The notes under the pieces were generated by a model. That model searched no databases. It was not told the origin of the DNA and saw only the letters and a list, made by a program, of their open reading frames with translations. A stretch of DNA of 64,000 nt from the NCBI RefSeq assembly GCF_037392515.1, contig NC_090281.1, positions 43,810,645 to 43,874,644 of the forward strand. Direction: 5' to 3'. Positions 61,501-64,000 of the stretch are shown in pieces. A program made the position numbers and the translations under genes. Numbering within the stretch: position 1 is the first letter of the stretch; every line of letters begins with the position of its first letter. Source of the stretch: Haliotis asinina. Its lineage: Eukaryota > Mollusca > Gastropoda > Lepetellida > Haliotidae.

Positions 61501-63645
61501 TGGATAGCTGCATTGACGCCAAATACCGTGCGTATATATCACAGTAGAAACACCTGTTTCGTACACGCAAAATTGTTGTTTGCTTTATTTATTTTTGTTG
61601 TTGTTGTTTTTTGTTTGTTTGTTTTGTTTTGTTGTGGGTTTTTTAGAGAACCCCAACACAGTGATAAAGATGATTCCATAGCTGACCAAGCATATTTGGA
61701 TACGATAAATATTTGACCAAATGAAACCGGCCAAGATGGCGTCAGGATGTTGTTTAACGCCTCACTCAGCAATATTCCAGCTATATGGCGGCGGTCTGTA
61801 AATAATCGAGTCTGGACCAGACAATCCAGTGACCAACAGCACGAGCATAGATCTACTGGGATTCGATGACATGAGTCAGCTAAGTCAGCGAGCCTGACCA
61901 CTTGATCCCGTTAGCTTCCTCTTACGACAATCGTGGGTTGCTGAAGATCAATCCTTACCCGGATATTCACGTATGGACTCCCGCACGTAAGTCCACGAAC
62001 CATTATGTCCATTTGTCTCAACAGTCCACGAACCATTATGTCCATTTGTCTCAACAGTCCACAACGAATGCCTGAGCAGTCCATGTGGAGCGAACAACGC
62101 CTGTGAGATGCTGCCAGATGGTTATCGGTGCCGATGTTCTGGGGGATACAGCGGGGAACGCTGCCACACTCCCCCCGACCACTGTGTCAGTCACCCATGT
62201 GCCCACAATGCCACCTGTGTTACCACCTCTGCAGGATTCGTCTGTCGGTGTGCCTCTGGGTACACCGGCGATCGATGTCAAAACCAAATAGGTAATCCTA
62301 GACTGACATCTAGTCTCAGAAACTGAATGTGTTAAAATGATATACTGAACAGCAAAAGAAACGGAACTCATAAACACGAACGCTTTCTTTATTGAGATTT
62401 CATTTTTTTTTCGAGAATTGCGTTTCTTTTGCTCTTCAGTATATATGGAAAAAAAGAACAAAACAAAATGCCATGAGCGCACATAATTTCCGAGAGGTGA
62501 GGCAATCTAGGTTCGTCCCCACTTTGTAAACGAGAGTTTGACTCTTTACATTCCCTTGGGTCTTGGAAAGATTAATCTGAACTGTTCTTTCAGCTATCAG
62601 CTGACATCGTTCTGTAAAGTCCCCCAGCAATCAACTGTTCGGAAAAATTACACCGCGCATCCCAAAGGACAAAAGTTAATGTTTTCTTACCGACACATGT
62701 TATTTTTGTCAGTTCAGCCATGAATTTTACTGTTAGACAATCACACAATCATCACGTAACATGACAGCATGGAAATTAAAGAAGCAAGTCCTCGACAGCC
62801 ACTGAGTGTGATGTAGTGCCACTTTCAACAGTATTCCAGCTATATAATTGGTATATAACAAAGAAATCTGGAGAAATAAGGAGCACACAAACTATTGTCT
62901 CACAGGCAATTCGGTAGCACTCCTTTTTAACAGATAAAAACGACTGCTGACTTGTTATTGTATTCGTTACCCATATCTACGATTCATATTCTTCAGCCAA
63001 TATTCGTGACATGTATTCGTGACATGTATTCGTGACATTGGCCGCCTCGTAGAGGATTCGTTGCAGACGTATTGTGTAACTTAATGTTGATCGTTATTTA
63101 CTTCACTTGTAAGTCGTACAGGTACGGATCGTGCTGAAATATGTTAGACATAATATTTAAGTCCCTCCATTGTGGGATAGCCTAGTGGTTAAGGCGTTCG
63201 CTTGTTACGTCTTTGTCTCAGGTTCGATTCCCCAAACGGACATCGCAATCATGACAATGGACTATTTTTACAGTGAATGGTGGCTGGGGTGTGTGGTCGT
63301 TGTGGTCAAACTGTTCAGCTACCTGTGGCCAAACTGGTCTCAGGACAAGGTCACGTCGTTGCGACAGTCCAGCCCCACAAAATGGCGGACGCGACTGTCA
63401 AGGGGAGGCAACACAGAATGAAGCTTGCAATCGGGAACTGTGCCCCGCATGTGAAACGTTTCCCAGACCACCAAACTCCTTGTTTGAGTGTAACCAGACC
63501 GGCTCCACCAAAAGCTGCAAGCTGTTATGCGAACCAGGATATACTTTCACAAATGCGCCACTGTCGTCTTACAACTGTGGACCAGAGACGGGATACGCCT
63601 GGGATCACGTTACCAGAGCTGACGGATTCCTGCCATTTTGCAACA
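46557..63645 (+). CDS. SVEP1-like secreted mosaic protein, 5' part (17 exons; gene continues past window)
   Basis: Exons with matching phases: 46557-46559 (ATG), 47703-47754, 48375-48482, 49857-50048, 50808-50940, 51470-51591, 52687-52872, 53391-53567, 53791-54057, 56547-56756, 57039-57233, 58534-58857, 60134-60274, 61092-61253, 61354-61527, 62058-62291 and 63274-63645 (~1,017 codons). Order: signal peptide, two novel exons, HYR (split), sushi, sushi, HYR, sushi, sushi, a Cys-containing module of two exons, two GCC2/GCC3-type repeats, two EGF, TSP1 plus a sushi-like tail. Sushi-HYR-sushi plus EGF recalls SVEP1, but no VWA domain is seen. Likely an extracellular matrix or humoral adhesion/immune protein (inference). 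Nearly all exon boundaries are phase 1, typical of exon shuffling. Confidence 0.8.
47703..47754 (+). CDS. Mosaic gene exon 2: signal peptide
   Basis: Encodes RLLSLLGVVALVVSAGC after a good polypyrimidine acceptor (CTTTCCAATTCCAG), with donor TGTG|GTGAGT, phase 1 out. Confidence 0.7.
47785..47940 (+). repeat. tRNA-derived SINE copy
   Basis: B-box-like GGGTTCGATTCC, then ACAATGTGTGAAACCC, and a tail of AAACTAAACTCACTCACTG. Confidence 0.8.
48185..48350 (+). repeat. tRNA-derived SINE copy, diverged
   Basis: ACCTCATGGTTAAAGC, ACAATGTGAGAAGCCC and the GGAGTATTGCTTAAGACGGC block in family order. Confidence 0.7.
48375..48482 (+). CDS. Mosaic gene exon 3
   Basis: 108 bp, phase 1-1, encoding EEKRHFSNPGQVITDTVHSV and GYHVERFL. 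No domain recognised. Confidence 0.65.
   Translation: MRRRGISAIQDRSSRTQSTVSGTSSTLLDIMWKGF
49305..49595 (+). repeat. SINE-type repeat with long CACT tail
   Basis: AAGCCATGCTGGTCGTAAAA through GAATAGTGCTGAGTGAGGCG, then about ten ACTC units at 49551-49591. Confidence 0.75.
49725..49845. repeat. GAT/GAC trinucleotide-rich repeat next to a splice acceptor
   Basis: Imperfect GATGGTGGT/GACGACGAC/GATGAT runs end about 12 bp before the exon 4 acceptor at 49856, replacing the usual polypyrimidine tract. Confidence 0.85.
49857..50048 (+). CDS. Mosaic gene exon 4
   Basis: 192 bp, phase 1-1. It encodes GGASGIVTSAAQRLLHRTDS, then a hydrophobic HGVHDVISGILGRCCFFC stretch. No known domain recognised. Confidence 0.65.
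50808..50940 (+). CDS. Mosaic gene exon 5: HYR domain, first half
   Basis: VHPVITCPANIHESADHR is a HYR (hyalin repeat) start. The exon ends in phase 2, within the domain. Confidence 0.75.
51025..51148. mobile_element. Tc1/mariner-like MITE
   Basis: Ends ATATACTGATCAGAAAAAGA and TTCTTTTGCTGTTAAGTATAT, inverted, flanked by TA. Related to 62341-62446. Confidence 0.55.
51470..51591 (+). CDS. Mosaic gene exon 6: HYR domain, second half
   Basis: FKEGCTTVRYTVTNSHGLSS then CLVTVDV matches the HYR ending (G-x-xVxYxAxDxxGxxxxCxxxVxV). Confidence 0.8.
52687..52872 (+). CDS. Mosaic gene exon 7: sushi (CCP) domain
   Basis: One four-Cys CCP module: CPRPNYIQNGRLTC, GESCTVSCSSGYQRQG, VTCTD and PLCE. Phase 1-1. 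Confidence 0.88.
53219..53375 (+). repeat. tRNA-derived SINE, full copy
   Basis: A-box region GTAGCCTAGTGGTTAAAGC, B box GGTTCGATTCC, the GTGATATTGCTGGAAAATC block and tail AAACTAATTCACTCACTC. Confidence 0.85.
53391..53567 (+). CDS. Mosaic gene exon 8: sushi domain
   Basis: CCP module: CGSPPTPPIGNYTC, SACYLNCPPGSSPA, IMCEHSGKW and GKCE. Phase 1-1. Confidence 0.85.
53791..54057 (+). CDS. Mosaic gene exon 9: HYR domain
   Basis: Single-exon HYR-like module ending RQTVVYEAVDETGNKATCYF. The first Cys-Pro motif is degenerate (ISHPSFIHTNCSASITYTP). Confidence 0.8.
54250..54470 (-). repeat. SINE-type repeat, reverse
   Basis: GTGAGTTTGGTTTTACGCCG, CAGCAATATTCCAGCTATAT, GTCTGGACCAGACAATCC in order. 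Confidence 0.8.
55522..55581. mobile_element. Minimal 60-bp inverted-repeat derivative
   Basis: CATTCATAACTACTCGT ... ACGAGTAGTTACGAATG with almost nothing between them. It appears to be an internally deleted relative of the element at 55596-56047. Confidence 0.6.
55596..56047 (+). mobile_element. Small inverted-repeat element carrying a RecQ-helicase N-terminal fragment (copy 2)
   Basis: 452 bp with ends CATTCGTAACTACTCGT and ACGAGTAGTTACGAATG. The plus-strand frame at 55719-55919 encodes 66 residues nearly the same as copy 1 (MKLAEPLNFETSLHYTNH start, AVLPTGCRYSKSHVW). Conservation of the reading frame between copies suggests recent spread or a functional parent gene. Confidence 0.65.
56547..56756 (+). 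CDS. Mosaic gene exon 10: sushi domain
   Basis: CCP module: CKPPSYSFSDVNLNFTC, GSSCTVQCKLGYPLVG, ITCTD and VPSCQ. Phase 1-1. Confidence 0.88.
56757..56950 (-). repeat. SINE-type repeat fragment with TTGTTTGT run, reverse
   Basis: It begins just after the exon 10 donor; GAATCTGAACCAGATAATCC and AGCGAGCCTGACCACTCTG identify the family. Confidence 0.65.
57039..57233 (+). CDS. Mosaic gene exon 11: sushi domain
   Basis: CCP module: CPALHPPQNGALSC, GNMCQTQCQEGFLIPR, ACGSNTGTWKPSP and MPCV. Phase 1-1. Confidence 0.88.
57655..57765 (+). repeat. tRNA-derived SINE, 3' part
   Basis: CACATGGGTACAATGTGTGA through GATATTGCTGGAATATTG to AAACTCACTCACTCC. Confidence 0.75.
58385..58485 (-). repeat. SINE-type repeat fragment, reverse
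   Basis: GAGTGAGTTTAGTTTTACGT and CAGCAATATTCCAGCTATAT. Confidence 0.75.
58534..58857 (+). CDS. Mosaic gene exon 12: Cys-containing module, part 1
   Basis: 324 bp, phase 1-1, encoding SCLPQSFRAPGNVYYKGPCP, NFIKSLINSIFMSVCAD and NVEVICGRLSGKR. This and exon 13 may form one alpha/beta domain. I do not recognise a named family. Confidence 0.7.
60012..60110. repeat. Three tandem ~34-bp repeats
   Basis: Units containing ATGTCCAGA..A.GTGGCGAT, three in a row. Confidence 0.8.
60134..60274 (+). CDS. Mosaic gene exon 13: Cys-containing module, part 2
   Basis: 141 bp, phase 1-1, GIMNGAKSTSLNFPSFGLSV ending DYSSGAC. Same module as exon 12 by inference. Confidence 0.65.
61092..61253 (+). CDS. Mosaic gene exon 14: GCC2/GCC3-type Cys repeat
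   Basis: AGCPKGQYFNHTNDSCHNVP then GFYQ...CPTGMSTETTGAKS, typical of ephrin-receptor-like Cys repeats as in SVEP1. Confidence 0.8.
61354..61527 (+). CDS. Mosaic gene exon 15: GCC2/GCC3-type Cys repeat
   Basis: CPPGQYSATGLAPCSLCGEG then GAVDCIKCSSGYTTRDSGA and SLDSC. The donor is TACC|GTGCGT, phase 1 out. Confidence 0.82.
61745..61985 (-). repeat. SINE-type repeat, reverse
   Basis: Near-complete copy from CACTCAGCAATATTCCAGC to CGATGACATGAGTCAGCTAA and ATCCCGTTAGCTTCCTCTTA. Confidence 0.85.
61991..62056. repeat. 33-bp tandem duplication of a splice acceptor
   Basis: GTCCACGAACCATTATGTCC... occurs at 61991 and 62024, so two identical CTCAACAG acceptors exist 33 bp apart before the EGF exon. 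Confidence 0.9.
62058..62291 (+). CDS. Mosaic gene exon 16: two EGF-like domains
   Basis: First EGF: CLSSPCGANNACEMLPDGYR then CRCSGGYSGERC. Second: CVSHPCAHNATCVTTSAGF then CRCASGYTGDRC. Phase 1-1. Confidence 0.93.
62341..62446. mobile_element. Tc1/mariner-like MITE, ~105 bp
   Basis: TATACTGAACAGCAAAAGAA and its inverted partner TTTCTTTTGCTCTTCAGTAT, flanked by TA. Single ends of the same type occur near 45370 and 63695. Confidence 0.6.
63172..63243 (+). repeat. tRNA-derived SINE head
   Basis: GGGATAGCCTAGTGGTTAAG and B box GGTTCGATTCC, only the tRNA-like part, 30 bp before the exon 17 acceptor. Confidence 0.75.
63274..63645 (+). CDS. Mosaic gene exon 17: TSP1 plus sushi-like tail (last in window)
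   Basis: TSP1 repeat with WGVWSLWSNCSATCGQTG and RSRRCDSPAPQNGGRDC, followed by CETFPRPPNSLFECNQTGS and CKLLCEPGYTF, a sushi-like module. The donor AACA|GTGAGC shows that the gene continues. Confidence 0.9.
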
Positions 63646-64000
63646 GTGAGCATACTCTCCTGAAGTTGAGAAAGAATTATACATCTACATTCACTGTCGT
63701 TTCTTTTGCATACTAGAACATTCTTCAGGTTGTTAATACGTTAATATTGCAACTTGGGCCTCCTTTTAACCTGATCTGTGAAATAGTCAGGGTTAGTTCC
63801 AAAACAATTTACCTTCAGTACGCGATGTTACTTTCGAGCCGCATGAAAAGTGGATTTTGGCTACACATTTCACTACCAAAATTTCAGCATAATATTGTTC
63901 AGATAGTAGCTTTACACTGGATCCTGTTAAACAAATACCCGAAGGTCAAGGCCAGATAGAAGATGACCCAGATTGAAAAGATGAATCTGTTTCCACCACG

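Overview
This is animal nuclear DNA: intron-containing genes with GT/AG splice sites, tRNA-derived SINEs, simple repeats, and two large virus-like transposons of the Polinton/Maverick (adintovirus-like) class. The abundant SINE-like repeat ending in CACTCACTCA and carrying CAGCAATATTCCAGC resembles repeats I associate with gastropod molluscs, possibly abalone. That assignment is from memory and is an inference.

Layout. (1) 1-4187: right-hand part of Polinton copy A, cut by the window start. (2) 4607-10771 and 26727-36568, minus strand: one large host gene coding a TPR + CHAT protein of TTC28-like architecture. Fifteen exons could be joined with consistent phases (1,488 codons in window), and it probably continues beyond copy A. 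(3) 11696-26416: an apparently complete 14.7-kb Polinton (copy B) in one intron of that gene. It has 336-bp terminal inverted repeats and a 5- or 6-bp target duplication, with DD35E integrase, protein-primed PolB, packaging ATPase and a candidate double-jelly-roll capsid protein. Six small accessory ORFs and a right-hand capsid/spike-like block follow. Copies A and B lie in the same orientation about 7.5 kb apart. (4) 38873-40666, plus strand: an intronless torsin-family AAA+ gene (torsin-4A-like), head-to-head with the TPR-CHAT gene. (5) 40.7-46.5 kb: repeat-rich intergenic DNA. (6) 46557-63645, plus strand: 5' part of a secreted SVEP1-like mosaic gene built mainly from phase 1-1 exons: HYR, sushi, GCC2/GCC3-type Cys-rich, EGF and TSP1 modules.

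Within the Polinton, integrase and PolB (integration and replication), ATPase (packaging) and capsid candidates lie mainly on the minus strand. Two tight divergent AT-rich promoter regions split the map, and the right block encodes structural or attachment candidates. Comparing A with B is informative. Three of the right-block proteins differ at only 4/217, 12/303 and 13/205 residues, while the middle of a spike-like protein and the N-terminal half of another have been replaced. Short GGGGGTACCCCC-like palindromic inserts occur in several unrelated element genes. No adenain-like maturation protease was found.
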